Positions 23,001 to 34,930 of a DNA stretch of 64,000 bases are shown here, piece by piece. The notes beneath the pieces were generated by a model. It saw nothing but the letters and a program-made list of their open reading frames with translations, had not been told where the DNA came from and searched no databases. The position numbers and the translations under genes are program-made. Position 1 is the stretch's first letter. Each line of letters opens with the position of its first letter. This DNA is from Enoplolaimus lenunculus (Eukaryota; Nematoda; Enoplea; Enoplida; Thoracostomopsidae). The stretch covers positions 1 through 64,000 of the forward strand of contig JASANG010001995.1 in NCBI GenBank assembly GCA_030248215.1, given 5' to 3'.

Positions 23001-26000
23001 TGCACTGATAGCTACACTGCTTGACGACCGGGCAAGGGAAGCTTTCTCATCTTGTGTATATTATTCACTACACACTACACACCTAGTCATCGAAATAACG
23101 GAAACGGACACCGATTTTTACCAGAAACATCCGGTTACATGATGCTCAACACACTTAAAAATTGATAGACGCTGCGCATAATTTCGACTCGTCCACAGTA
23201 TGGATGAAGCGGTTTCATATTGTAGACTATGCGAGAATGAGTTTCATTTTTAGATGCTATGCGTTCGCCGGAATGTGGGGCGGCAAACAACCGTTGTCAC
23301 TTGGCCCTGGATGTGCACACAACAAAGGCATTCCGACGCATGAAATGATGCATACCATGGGATTCATGCACGAACAGAGTCGCGATGACCGAGATCGATA
23401 CATTTATGTACTAACGCAAAATATGTCACCAGGTAAAGCGTATATTGCTTTTAAGATTGAGATTCAAAACTCTCGTATTTGTCAAGGTACACCCCAGGGT
23501 GTAAAAGGATATACGATTTCGTTTCCGCTTCCGGCAAAAATCGGTGTCCGTTCCCGTTTCCGTTATAGAAATAACGTAAATTCTGTTATATTTATGTTCA
23601 AAATTAGTTATAAATGATGTATATGTTTTGCAAATATTCGTTGCAGATATGCTGCAATTGTTTGAACGCAATAAATATTATTAAATCAATCCAAAATCTT
23701 AAAAACTTCGATACATCCGCCATATTTACTGTCGAATTTTTAAAAAACCTGTGAATATATGCAGGTCTCAATTGTGTTGGCAGAAAAACAAAACATTTTT
23801 GAAACTTTTAAACTTCAATATTCGTTTTCCGTTCCGTTTCCGTTAGTTTAACTATATAACCGTTTACACCCTGGTACATACCAACAACCTGGGGTCTGAT
23901 TCCGGTTCCGGCAAAAAATCGACCTCCGGTTGCGATAGCCTTTTTGCAGGAGATTCCAGCGGTTTAGCAGTAAATTATTTGTGTATATATTGTAAAGTTT
24001 ATGTAATTTTGTGCGTTTGTTTGTAGCTTTAGGGCATTTTTGAGAGGTGTAATTGCCAAGACATGTTAAAAAAGAAGCATAAAAAATAATTTTTATGACA
24101 ACACTTCATAGATTTTATTGTTAAATCTAAGGAATTATATATCATTTTGGTTCCACAATTTTACGTTGCTTTTGGCTCCGGTTCCGAAAAAAATGTTGAC
24201 TCCAGGCTCCGGTTTTGTCACATCCCTTTGCACCCTGTCATTTGGTTATGTCTAGGATTGCGTTTCTTCCTAAGTGGCCTACCTTTTGGCTTGACTGATT
24301 TAGAAAATTGCTAATATAAAATTTTATTATTCACAGGGTCGCAGACACAATTTGCTGTCTGTCACTCGTGTACAAAACCGAATTATCCATACGATTACAA
24401 GAGGTACGTCAACGTACAGAAAAGTCCTTCAAGAAAATAGCGGCGTGTCGTCAAATCGTGTATTTTCCGCAGGAGTATAAAATGTGACTTTAGCAAGGGT
24501 TTTACTCGATAGAGCTTACAAGCCACATTCATTACTGAATAAAGGAACAGTTGACCCAACGCTGTGTTTTTGTGGAAACTTATTTTGTAGCCAAAAAGCA
24601 AGGAAATAACCATGTAACGTCTAACTGTGAGCTTCAAATGGGCTCGTCGGTAAATTCCATGATTGTAGTAAAATTACCAGATCCACAGGCCCTTAAAATC
24701 AAATGGAATCAGGAAAGCTCAGGCTGCCTATCTAGAAAAATTCTGACCTCTCATTGTTTATGGAAAACTTTAGGCTGTTAAAGTTGTATGATTTGAGTAA
24801 ATTCTTATTCGCCAAACCTGAAACTATTTATGGTTATTCTAACATATTTGGGTTGGCTACGGGCGTGTGAAAAAGCCAAAATTCAATTGCAACATACCTA
24901 AATAAAACACGTATATGCAAAATGCTCTCACTCAGTGTTTTTCTCTTATATGTTTGCAGCGTGATGCATTATGGCAGTACAGCGTTTTCAAACAACGGTA
25001 AAGAAACGATTGTCACTACGAATCCACGGTAATTACAAAGCGAAAATGTTTGAAAATTACTTGAAGCCATTGTGGTTTTAGCGCCGATGAAATAAAGTTG
25101 CCTGAAACTTAATATACTTTTACGACTTTGCTTCTGTATAAGAAGTTTGGCCCATTTGCAGATCACTGGCGGAACGTTGTTCTGTGGCACCGCAATATCT
25201 TAAACTAAGATTGATATTAATTTTTTGGTTAAGCTTAAGATTAGTTGTTTGGCATATACTAATGTTATGGCTCTCTTCTATACAGAAGTTGTGTTTCTTT
25301 CTATAAATGCACGCATAGAGGGGCACATAAATTCTATAAAGCAAAACGTGTCAATAGGCGCACAGGATATGGTAACTGTAAATAACGAATAAATGAGTAC
25401 TTATTGTTCGTTGGCTGAGAAAATAGCACTACAACAGGAAGTCCTTTTAAAGGTTTTAGAATGCAGATTTACGTAAAAAAAAACTAGTGGAAAACAACGC
25501 CTAAAATATCAGTTTAAATCATCAAAAATATATTTCAGCGGCGCAAAAATCGGACAACGCAAAGGTTTCAGCAAACTCGATATTAAAAAATTAATTCAAA
25601 TGTACAATTGCGGCTCGACAACTGTTACGTCAAATAGTGGACTGATTGTGCCTGAACGTAATGCTGTTTAGACATGGATTGACCGGAATTGACTCTGTGT
25701 TGATTCATATCTTTGGAAGCTATGCTAGAGAAGGTTGAAAACATATCAGAAGTGTTTGCGATGTTGTTGCTAGTATCTAAAATAGCAATTTGCAATTAGC
25801 GAAGAAGCATTTCATATCCTTAAAGTATTTAGGATTAACAGTTTTTAGTAACTTATTTTTTTTGGAAATTTCAGAAGAAAAGGTTGACTCGTGGAAGTAT
25901 TGCCCGACTAAAGCAAGATGTGCAAATCCAATCGCAAACTATCAATACTTGCGACTCTGTGAAAAAAGTTGCGATGGTGTAGAAGAAGGTTAGTGTGTTT

Positions 26001-26443
26001 TATTTTTGAGACAGTTTAATCCTAGTTTAGGAAAAACCTAACATCTAGAGCTACGGACGGTACCCAGCCAATAAACCAGGATTTTGAAAAAGGGGGCGAC
26101 GTGTTAAAAACCTGAAAAACTTCATAGACGGATTGCCTGGGTTTCGCTAAATACACGCACATCTTGCATCACAAGCCGACAATATCTGTGATAGAAAAGT
26201 AGGAAGTTCATTTTTGTCGGAGGTGCAACGCCACATACAATCGCCACGACAACGCTTCGAAATTTAATACCAATCTTCACATGCTTAGACAGCCAAATGT
26301 CGCAATAACGTTTGATTTAAAATTGAACAATAGGCGACAACTATGACACGTGGGAAGAATGTGCGACACAAACTCAACGTTGCAAGGAAACGGACTGGAA
26401 AAAGGGATGCAGTTATTCGTGTAACGGAGGTCGGCTGCGTTGA
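20012..26443 (+). CDS. Secreted astacin-family zinc metalloprotease with two ShKT-like domains
   Basis: Eleven exons: 20012-20075, 20381-20437, 21188-21249, 21846-21936, 22608-22725, 23254-23432, 24337-24403, 24960-25028, 25539-25657, 25875-25988 and 26334-26443. All junctions are GT/AG and phases close, giving 349 aa. Residues 1-20 are a signal peptide. The propeptide carries F-E-G-D-I (49-53), the aspartate-switch motif that blocks zinc. The protease domain starts near R73-W-P. The zinc site HEMMHTMGFMHEQSRDDRD begins at residue 160 (ligands His160, 164 and 170; Glu161 catalytic). The Met-turn is S-V-M-H-Y-G (213-218). Residues ~276-349 are two ShKT-like modules, each with only four of the usual six Cys. 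The layout matches nematode NAS proteins; it should cleave extracellular protein targets, unknown here. Confidence 0.93.
20567..21012. mobile_element. TA-flanked MITE, family B, in astacin intron 2
   Basis: Ends TACTGTATTGACCCGAATAA and inverted CTTACTCGGGTCAATACAGTA, bordered by TA. The interior has degenerate tandem units of a TTACGGACTCTTATTAGGG type around 20860-20960. Copies of the same family lie in the palindrome introns and at 33275-33705; decayed copies start near 21984 and 41966. Confidence 0.85.
23495..23873. mobile_element. hAT-like MITE, family A, in astacin intron 6
   Basis: CAGGGTGTAAAAGGATA at the left end pairs with the inverted ATAACCGTTTACACCCTG at the right. The flanks GTACACCC (23487-23494) and GTACATAC (23874-23881) match at 6 of 8 positions. 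It sits only about 60 bases after the exon 6 donor. A further CCGGTTCCGG-rich remnant follows at 23892-24238. Confidence 0.85.
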
Positions 26444-26901
26444 AAACCATTCACGACTACAATATGAATGGAGCAGATTTCGTCTTCAAAAAACGAAAAT
26501 TCCGATTCCTTGATAATTTTCGGTATTAATTATTGTTGTTTTCAATGTAATTTCTGTTTCTGATTTATTTTGATCACTATTAATAGGTTTACTTTCAAAA
26601 ATCAGAAACGTTTTCCTGTGCAAACTTATTAAATTAATTCAGGGTGTACAACGTATAGTAAAAATAATGGAAACAAAACGTGATCAAAATATTATCCGAA
26701 ACAGATATCGAAGCATAAATGTGAACAAAGATGTTTTATTTTTCTGCCAACACAAACAAAGCATACAAGGGTGCAACCGGAGGTGAAAAATTCGACAAAC
26801 GAACTGAAGCCACAGGTTAACAAATTTGCCGGAGCCGGTGAGGTTAAATAATAGGTAGATAATGATGTTTAATTGGTTAATCTTAGCAAATATGTGTATT
26901 G
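26444..26901. other. Intergenic, with a truncated family-A MITE
   Basis: This is the presumed 3' untranslated region of the astacin gene, followed by a CAGGGTGTACAACG end at about 26641 and related GGGTGCAACCGGAGG sequence at about 26770. These look like nested fragments of the hAT-like family; no complete element is visible. Confidence 0.6.
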
Positions 26902-27321
26902 TGTAGTTAAACGTTTAGTTTTACCTTATGTTTTCGGAAATATCGGCAATTCATTACTCAAAATTGTGCCAAAAATTAACACGAAACGCGCCAAAACCGA
27001 CAAATTTTGTGATACTATGCAAACCGGCAAAAATTCCACCGGAACCGACTGTTGAATGTGTGCCGGACCCGGAGGCAGAGCCCCGGTTCCACCCTGAACC
27101 ATAGAAATATTCAGCCGGCTGAATATTTTAAAGAAAAAGGAGCGGTGAAATTTTCAAGATTTCTAATGAATTTCGTAATTATATCATATCGAGCAATTGC
27201 AGCATACCTATTTGTTTACATAAATAGCTATATACATACGTGATTTTAAGCATAAAAATAACGCAACTTCCGGTATTGTAGTGACCGAATAAAAGGGGGT
27301 TCGCATATTGAGACCCAATTA
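26902..27321 (+). repeat. 420-bp direct repeat flanking the LINE, left copy
   Basis: Matches 32903-33322 with about three substitutions and no length difference. It ends exactly where the LINE tail begins. Its last ~48 bases are the left end of a TA-type MITE (family B) whose remainder lies to the right of the LINE, so this is a copy of the target and not part of the LINE. Confidence 0.93.
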
Positions 27322-27615
27322 GTTTAAGTTTAAGTCCGAAGCGCTCGTTTGCCGAACACCCCGGGTTTTTTTAAAAGGATAAACCACATTTACATCAACG
27401 AAAGCAATTATATAAACCAAAGAAGGCAACAACATATTATCATAACATAACAAAGGTCCTTGAAAATTACCCATTATTCTACTCTGCTTGCAAGGATATT
27501 ATTCAGAGCAAATATGTTAAAAAGCACACAAGAAACCTAGTTTCAAAACAAACTACAAATCAGGTACGCTGAGAAAAAGACATTCGAAAACCCAGCATGC
27601 TATCATTCTGTCGGG

Positions 27616-30600
27616 TTATTGTTCCAAAAACCTTAAAAAACATTCTTCTTTTAGATACAGCTTAAGTTTGCACAAATTTCTATAAACATTTTCCTGAAAA
27701 ACATCAACAACACAGACATTTTCATTGTTAAACTCGAGTTTACATCGAGCACTCCATATTGCCAATTGTGCATGTTGGACGATGAAATTAAAAGCTATTC
27801 TCTTTAATGGGTCGTGAATATTTCGTCCCAAAATTAAATCCGAAATCGTTATTTCATTTACTCCAGCTACCTGTTGCAAAACGGGAGTAATGAAAAAACT
27901 AATTTCTCGCGCCCGCAAACAATAAATAAACACATGAACATTATCCTCCCGCACTTCAATTCCATCCAAATAACAAAACGAACATATATTTGTCCCATCT
28001 GTAAAATGACTAGTGCGGTGATTAGTATACAATGACTTGTGTCTTAACCTAAAATGGACGTCTCGCGCAGAGCCGTCAACATATTTCGCTTTTGCCCATA
28101 TCCATGATCGCTCGACAAAAATAGGTTCAACTCCTAGCTCGTCTCGCCAAAAAACATGTTTAGGATGCATGAGTCCCTTATACACAGCGTGTATCCACAT
28201 TTTATACAATTTATTTGCCGACACTGTTTTTAAGGATAACTTTTCGCCAAAAAACCAACAAAAATTTCCATCCATTTTAAAAGATGACTCAATCATTGCA
28301 ATCCGTATCTCTTTATATAACTCCGGTACATCAATGCGTCTCAGTTGACGTTTAGTCGAAAACTGAACTTGCCGAAAGAAATGTTCGAAACATCTCTTCC
28401 AACTCACAACTTCGGTACCTCTTAATATTCGAATATAAAACATTAAACGATTCACTTTCAGTCTGACAAAAATATTTGGGAAATTTATCCCGCCGTGACT
28501 AGGTTGTAAAAACAGGATATCCCTTCTAATAATACTAGCGGTGGACGGGTACCACAACCACTTATAAACCACATTGATAGTTTCCTTCACTAATTGCTCA
28601 GGGGGTGTTACTAATTTTATCAAATAATTAAACATACACAAAAAATAAATGTGAACAAGATGGATTTTTGCAAAAACAGAGATACCTCGGGGCGGTATTC
28701 GCTGTTCAAGACTTGCAATTGCTTCATAGCACTTTATTCAATTTTCAGGAACATCGAGTCCCTTTGAATCAAACCAAAGGCCATAAATTTTCACTCTTTC
28801 AACAATAAAGCGTGCATATTGATGGGGTACAAGTGCGTTCCTTAGATCGCCCATTAATAGTATCTGTGTTTTAGTTTCCTTTAGTCGGCTGCCAGAGGCC
28901 TTTTGAAATTTTTCAAAAACATCAAAAACCACACTTATATCTGAAATCCTACTTAGAAAAATATTAGTGTCGTCGGCAAACTTAGTCACTCGGGTGTTAA
29001 TGCCGTAAAGTGGTATCCCCGAAATTCTTGAAGTTATTCGAAGATAATGAGCTACCGCTTCCGCTGTTATGACATATAATGTCGGCGATAAGGGACACCC
29101 TTGATCATGTTTAAAAAGTTTTCGCCAAAATTCATGACCCTAAGTGTCTCAAAAATAAATGACCACTCCACCAAATCAAAAGCGGCATTGTGATCAACTG
29201 ATAGCAGCAACGCCTTTGCGTTGCTTTCATTGGCATAATGAATAACAGACATGACATGTGCAACACTGTCTTGGATAATTCTGTCGGGAACCGAGCTTGT
29301 CTGATCCGGGTGGACTAAAGATTTCATGACCGATTCTAATCTTTTTGCCAAAACTTTCGTAAAAATTTTATAATCTATATTCAGCAATGTAATTGGCCGC
29401 CAATTATCGCGACACGTTTTCCTTCCATTCCCTTTATATAATAGGGTAATAATACCATCATATGCGGAGAAATTGAGCTTAAGATCATCCAAGAACGCGT
29501 TATACATTTTACACAAAAATTCAGATAATATTCCACAAAACAGCCAATAGAATTCAACAGGAATACCATCGTATCCCGGCGTCTTTTTACCCTGCATAGA
29601 TTTAATAGCGCTCGCTATTTCAACTGACGTAATGGGTCCCTCTAAAGTATTTTTTCCACCTCACTCAACTTGGAAAGACCATTTTGTGCCAGAAAAAAAG
29701 TGAGATCTTCTCCGCTTATCCCTTCCGATCTGAATACGTTGGAATACTGCTCAGTAATTTCACCTAGAACTGCATCTGAGTCTGTTACTAACGTGCCATC
29801 AGACCTTTCGATCGAGCTTATATGCCTGGCTTCCCAGCTCTTACGTTGAAGAGACTTAACTGTTGCTAAAGAGGCGTTGTCATTTACCTCACTACCGTAG
29901 TACGTATTATGCCTGCAAGAAGCAATATAAAATGCATTCAATAATTCGATTTCATTTTTTAGCTTTTTAAGACCCGATCTGAGATTCGGATTGTTTGGAT
30001 ACTGTCCTATCAGCATTTGTACATTAATAACTTGGCTCTCTAATGATTTCCTCAACATGTCGCGTTCCTTAGCTTTATTTTTACCCAACTTTACAAAGAA
30101 GGTTTTAACATCAGCCTTAAATACTTCCCACATCATAGAAAACCCTGTGGAAATGTTCATTAAATGTTTGAGCCGCGTTAAAACAAAGGTCTGTACGCCG
30201 ACTTCACCCAAAAGCATTGTATTCATCTTATAGTATCCTTTACCTCTCTTTAAATTAGGTAAGCGAATCTTAACTCTAAACAACCTATGATCTGTCTTGT
30301 TCACTGCGCGAGCGGTACACAAAGCGCCCGGTTGTAAAAAAGCCGGCATATAAATCCGATCTATACGAGACTGACTTCCATGAATGTCTGAAAGAAAAGT
30401 AAAAAAGTCGTGTTTATTTGGATGTGTCTCCCTAAAAACATCAGATATCACCAACAGTTCCTTCAAACAATAAAGCTCTCTCAGGCCTTGCTGCTGATCA
30501 TATGACGGCCGTGATCGGTCCAAAACCGGGTCCTCAACTAAGTTAAAATCACCCAACATAATAACACATTTATAATCAAACCAAAACGAATTTTGCACTT

Positions 30601-31003
30601 GTTGCATCAGCTGGTTGAAAAAAACTACTCGCTGCTCGCCGTTCGCGGGAGCATAAATACCAATTAAGCAAAAAGAAAGAGAGCCAATACTAAAAGCAAT
30701 CGTGACCGCCCTACCCTGAATATTAAAAATGTTTTCAATTTGACCAACAGGAGCTGTCCTATTTATAAGGACCGTTACCCCTGTTTTACTATTCTCCTCG
30801 CTTGCGAAACTGTGAAATATTTTAAAATTGCGTGAGAAAATTCTATCAAAAATCTCTGCATCCCAATTGTTTTTAAAATGTGTCTCTTGCAGACAAATCA
30901 AATCCAAATCTTTTATCCTTTCAAAAACTATCGACACTTTTCGAAAATGCTTAATGGATCTGCAATTTAAACTGGAAAAAGAAAAGAAATTTGGCAGATC
31001 CAT
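27616..31003 (-). pseudogene. LINE ORF2 (endonuclease-reverse transcriptase), broken
   Basis: The ATG at 31003 opens a 453-aa frame with an APE-type endonuclease: S-L-N-C-R-S near the start, L-Q-E-T-H-F, G-I-Y-A-P, L-G-D-F-N-L-V and K-T-D-H-R at the catalytic positions. The RT follows in 29597-29067 (G-Y-D-G-I-P-V-E-F-Y, L-S-V-D-H-N-A-A-F-D). A frame change near 29090 leads to C-P-L-S-P-T-L-Y and F-A-D-D at about 28980, continuing to 28738. A last frame (28641-27616) is the thumb and C-terminal region with C-S-F-C..H-V-F-I-Y-C. At least three frame breaks separate these parts. Confidence 0.88.
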
Positions 31004-31056
31004 ATTGACTCTCTTTCATATCAATTTAAGGCATGTAAAACAAAAAAAATGCACGT

Positions 31057-32900
31057 TCACATTGCAATGTTTGGCTTTTTGCCACTAATCACATCTGACT
31101 CTTCATACAACCGCTTAACACCTGTAACGCGAGAAGATATATCAGACGATGTGCTTACTGTTCTCACCTTTCGTAACATAATGTGTTCTCGCACAAGAGT
31201 CTGACAGTCACCATTTAAGTTTAAACTGCCAGGACGCCAGGTAACTCTATTTTGAGCTCGATTATCAGAGTGTCCACGGCCGCAGCTCCAAGGCCCCGGC
31301 CCAGGTACAGTCTCAACCAATAGACCCTCTGTTGACAATAGTGTGCGCCCAATCACATCACATTGTTGTGCTCGTGCAAAACAAATCGTATAAATTAATT
31401 CGAAAACGATACACAAATAATGTAACGTTGTGCCCGGCCAAACTATCTGACTATGTAAAAATTTTATTGATTTAGGATCGTCTGTTCCCCAAACCTTCTC
31501 TTCGATATCTTTGCGACCACTGAATCTCGCCTTCCACACTGCGACAAATTTTTCAGGAGATGAGAAAGACTCGCCCCAAACAGATACTGGATTGTCAACA
31601 TGGAAATTCGAGAGACGATAATTGCTTGGATGTTTCGAATCAAAAAATGTTTTAACGTCTTCACCCTCAGGGTGAAATGGCGGAGACATCGATCGTTTCA
31701 AATGCAAATATCTATACCAAGCAGAAAAATTGAGAAAAGATTTCCCGGATTCTGGCAGTTTAGTCAAATCCAGCTTTCCATTGATGACTAAAGCTAATGG
31801 TTCTCTCACAATAATATCATTGTTAATGCTGGACTGAATATTTTTGATTAACCCCATAATAAAGTTACTGATATCAAGAAACTGCTTGTTTGTATTTAAC
31901 TTGCTGCGATCATTGTCTATCCCGGCTTTCATTTGTTGCCGTTGTTGTTGTAATTGTTGTTGTTGTATTTGTTGTTTCTGTTGCTGCTGTTGTTGTGACT
32001 GTTGTTTGGGTTCTTGCTCTTCTTGTTGTTGTTTAGCTGAGTTCGTGTCCACTTCAGTGTTGTTCAAAGCAGGAAAATCAACACAATCTAATTGTTCATG
32101 TCCAAATTTATAACATGATTTGCAATACCGACCCATACCCGGGTACCATGCCCGAATTATAATATATCCGCGCCTAAAATGAGGATCGCACCATTCGAGC
32201 CGAGGAGGTATTTTATAGTCGCGGCGGATCTGGACTAAGAAACTTCGACCACTTGAGATGTATTCACTTCCTCGATGCTTGATGAAACGACCAGGTTGCA
32301 AGCACTGAATATTTTGAGCAGCTAGGAAAGACTGTAGCGCTTTATCCGGAACTTCAAAGGGGACGCCTTATAGATGTAAAGTTCGAACAATAAAAGGAGA
32401 TTGCAATGTTGCGTCGCGAGGAATTTCTAGAATTACCTCCGAGTCCCCAATTTTAATTGATTTACCCGCTGCTATAGATGCAATGTCCTTGGATGGGAAA
32501 ATAATTTTAACACTATTACTAAACTTCTCACCGCCCTGGACAGTGAAAACCTTATTAACAGCGTTCAGCACTTCTACACACGTTAAGTTATTTAGACCAT
32601 GATATTTAAGATTAGTTACATAGAGTGTTCTAGACCGTAATAAGTTCGCATAGTCCCCTTTTAATTCATTTGCATCCTTATTACCCTCGACGTCGTAATC
32701 CTGATTGTGATCAATTGCTGCCGTGTCCATTGGGGTTTGTGGTTGATCAGTTAAGGTGGAAGTCTCCTCCGACAAGATACTGACGGGCAGATCCGGGACC
32801 AACAAACAAAAAGCAACACCACAACCCCACACAAAAGCCACCCCCCCACCCCCCCGCCTCCAGCAATACCAATGACATCGTGATCACTGGTTGTAGGCAT
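31057..32900 (-). pseudogene. LINE ORF1 (RNA-binding, CCHC), broken
   Basis: The upstream part (32841-32368) and the main part (32301-31057) share one reading frame, interrupted by a single TAA inside ...T-L-H-L-*-G-V-P-F-E-V-P. A poly-G run near the 5' end (about 32840-32856) probably hides another slip. The middle has a CCHC knuckle, Y-C-K-S-C-Y-K-F-G-H-E-Q-L-D-C. It is followed by a Gln-rich tract (DNA 31925-32035). ORF1 proteins of this group bind element RNA. The C-terminal ~200 residues match nothing I recognise. Confidence 0.8.
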
Positions 32901-32902
32901 TA

Positions 32903-33322
32903 TGTAGTTAAACGTTTAGTTTTACCTTATGTTTTCGGAAATATCGGCAATTCATTACTCAAAATTGTGCCAAAAATTAACACGAAACGCGCCAAAACCG
33001 AAAAATTTTGTGATACTATGCAAACCGGCAAAAACTCCACCGGAACCGACTGTTGAATGTGTGCCGGACCCGGAGGCAGAGCCCCGGTTCCACCCTGAAC
33101 CAGAGAAATATTCAGCCGGCTGAATATTTTAAAGAAAAAGGAGCGGTGAAATTTTCAAGATTTCTAATGAATTTCGTAATTATATCATATCGAGCAATTG
33201 CAGCATACCTATTTGTTTACATAAATAGCTATATACATACGTGATTTTAAGCATAAAAATAACGCAACTTCCGGTATTGTAGTGACCGAATAAAAGGGGG
33301 TTCGCATATTGAGACCCAATTA
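32903..33322 (+). repeat. 420-bp direct repeat flanking the LINE, right copy
   Basis: Partner of 26902-27321. It runs on without a break into the rest of the family-B MITE (33275-33705), so it is the original target sequence. It contains degenerate CCGGAACCG-rich hAT-family sequence and the palindromic block ATTCAGCCGGCTGAAT. Confidence 0.93.
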
Positions 33323-33705
33323 ATACGAGGCCCTATGCCTAATAAAACTCCATAAGCGGACAGAGTGCCTAAACCCAAATTAGAGTTAATAAATGTCAAT
33401 TATCCCTAATTTTAGCGCATAAATGACTCCATGACCAAATAATTTTAATTCGAAACTTTAAAGCGTACTTTAATTTTGAAAGTACACTCCTAAATATAAC
33501 CTTGCATTATCGCTCAAGCTATTGACACAAGACTAATAAACGTTTAATTCAACAGATAGTTGCAATACCGGATATATGTAAGTAACGAACAATGGCGGAG
33601 CGTGGGTTAAAAATAAATAACAGTCGGTAACCGAATAACAGGGGATACCCTCTGGAGAGGCCAAATAAATATCAGTCTCCCCTCTTATTCATGGTCAGTA
33701 CAGTA
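33275..33705. mobile_element. Family-B MITE carrying the LINE insertion
   Basis: The left end TATTGTAGTGACCGAATAA and inverted right end CTTATTCATGGTCAGTACAGTA match the other family-B copies. The left ~48 bases are also present at 27274-27321, because the LINE landed inside this MITE at the sequence GAGACCCAATTA. Confidence 0.82.
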
Positions 33706-34930
33706 TACCTGTAACGGAAACGAACACAGATTTTACCGCAGCTGTAGTTACACCCTGTACACACGGTTAAATGAGTTTCTGCACGTTGCAATTTTGTGTT
33801 TATGACGGAGTACAAAAATAAATAGGGCATATATATGTATATTAAACAACACTTGCACAAATACGCAGTGCAAATGGTACACCAAGAACCTGGTTTAACT
33901 GCAAAATCAACTGTCAGTTGAAACTAAAAATTCAATTTGTCCTACCTATTGTTCAATATAGCAATTCGTGTCGCATCAAAAAATTTTCCGCTTTTCTAAA
34001 CCAAGTGACATTTTCCACTGAAAATCAAGGTTTCACACTTTACAGGTGTTCGTTACCATTAAACTGCTACGGAATAAGTTTAATATTACTCAACAATAAA
34101 ACTAATATGCGATTTTAATAAAAACATTAATATTGATTGATACACAAGCCATGCATAAAATTGGTGTCACAAAAATCGAGGGGCTCGGTTTAGGTTACAT
34201 TGACGCTTTAGGTTAATGTATTCCAGGTTTTGTTTGTGACCTGTTTTATGCATGGTTCAGTAAAAAACTAACCAAGGTGTCAATGAATAGTAAAAATAAC
34301 GGAAATAAAAAACGGATACTGAAGTATAAAACTTTCAAAGATGTTTTATTTTTCTGCCAACACAACTGTGGTATTTAAATTTATTATTTCACATCAGCAA
34401 TTATAGCATGTCTATATTGAAAAATTGCGCGATATAATGTAACGCGATTCGTAGCTAATATTGAACATAAATATAATGGGATTTCAGGTATTTCTATATT
34501 ACAGAAACGGACACCGATTTTTAACGGAAACGGCTATCCGTTACACCTTGCAAATAACTATTTCGAAAGCATACAGAAACATCAGCTTATAACAGACATG
34601 TAACTGGCAAGCAAAGCAATTTTGAAAACTGCGAGGAAATGGCGAAAAGGAAAGAGCATATTAAATGCATCACAAAATAACATCTACCGTTTTGAAACAT
34701 AAAAGATACATAGCTGACAAGTTGAAATAACTGAAAATGCGAAGTCTTAATGTGTTTTTCATAAATATGTTGAAAATGTAATCTGACTGCTATAAATTTA
34801 CGCTTGTTCAAAATTTCAATCAGAAATCTGATATCCTTGAATATTGGTGTATAAACAAATTTTAAAGTTATATAAACATCAAAACACAAGCATGATTTAA
34901 TAAAATGTAGGATTCGTGATTATCACAGTG
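33706..34930. other. Intergenic, with family-A MITE copies
   Basis: No gene is supported. A ~50-bp remnant with GTAACGG and GTTACACCCTG ends lies at about 33709-33757, and a fuller family-A MITE at 34271-34550. The stretch 34600-34930 is AT-rich and includes ATTAAA (minus strand, about 34899-34904), a possible poly(A) signal for the galectin gene. Confidence 0.6.
34271..34550. mobile_element. hAT-like MITE, family A, inverted copy
   Basis: Ends CAAGGTGTCAATGAATAG and inverted GGCTATCCGTTACACCTTG. The flanks AAACTAAC and CAAATAAC match at 6 of 8 positions. The interior shares AAAGATGTTTTATTTTTCTG with 26720-26755. Confidence 0.75.

Larger units (their letters stand above)
27322..32902 (-). 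mobile_element. Tx1/L1-group LINE retrotransposon, decayed
   Basis: Full-length-looking element of 5.58 kb on the minus strand. It starts at 32902, with an ORF1 ATG at 32898-32900. ORF1 has a CCHC knuckle and a Gln-rich tract; ORF2 has an apurinic endonuclease, reverse transcriptase and a C-terminal zinc knuckle. The 3' untranslated region ends in short CTTAAA units (27322-27333). It has several frameshifts and stops in both frames, so it is not active as it stands. The RT sequence (W-R-P-I-T-L-L-N-I-D-Y-K-I, then F-A-D-D) places it in the L1/Tx1 group and not RTE, CR1 or R2. It is flanked by 420-bp direct repeats. Confidence 0.92.

Noticed and set aside
31844-32113. Cysteine-rich plus-strand frame
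   Set aside because: It is the antisense of the Gln-rich tract (CAA/CAG repeats) in LINE ORF1.
26902-33322. 420-bp direct repeats read as LTRs of a retroelement
   Set aside because: The enclosed element has LINE parts (ORF1 with CCHC, endonuclease, L1/Tx1-type RT, simple-repeat tail). The repeat is demonstrably target DNA, because the right copy continues into a MITE.
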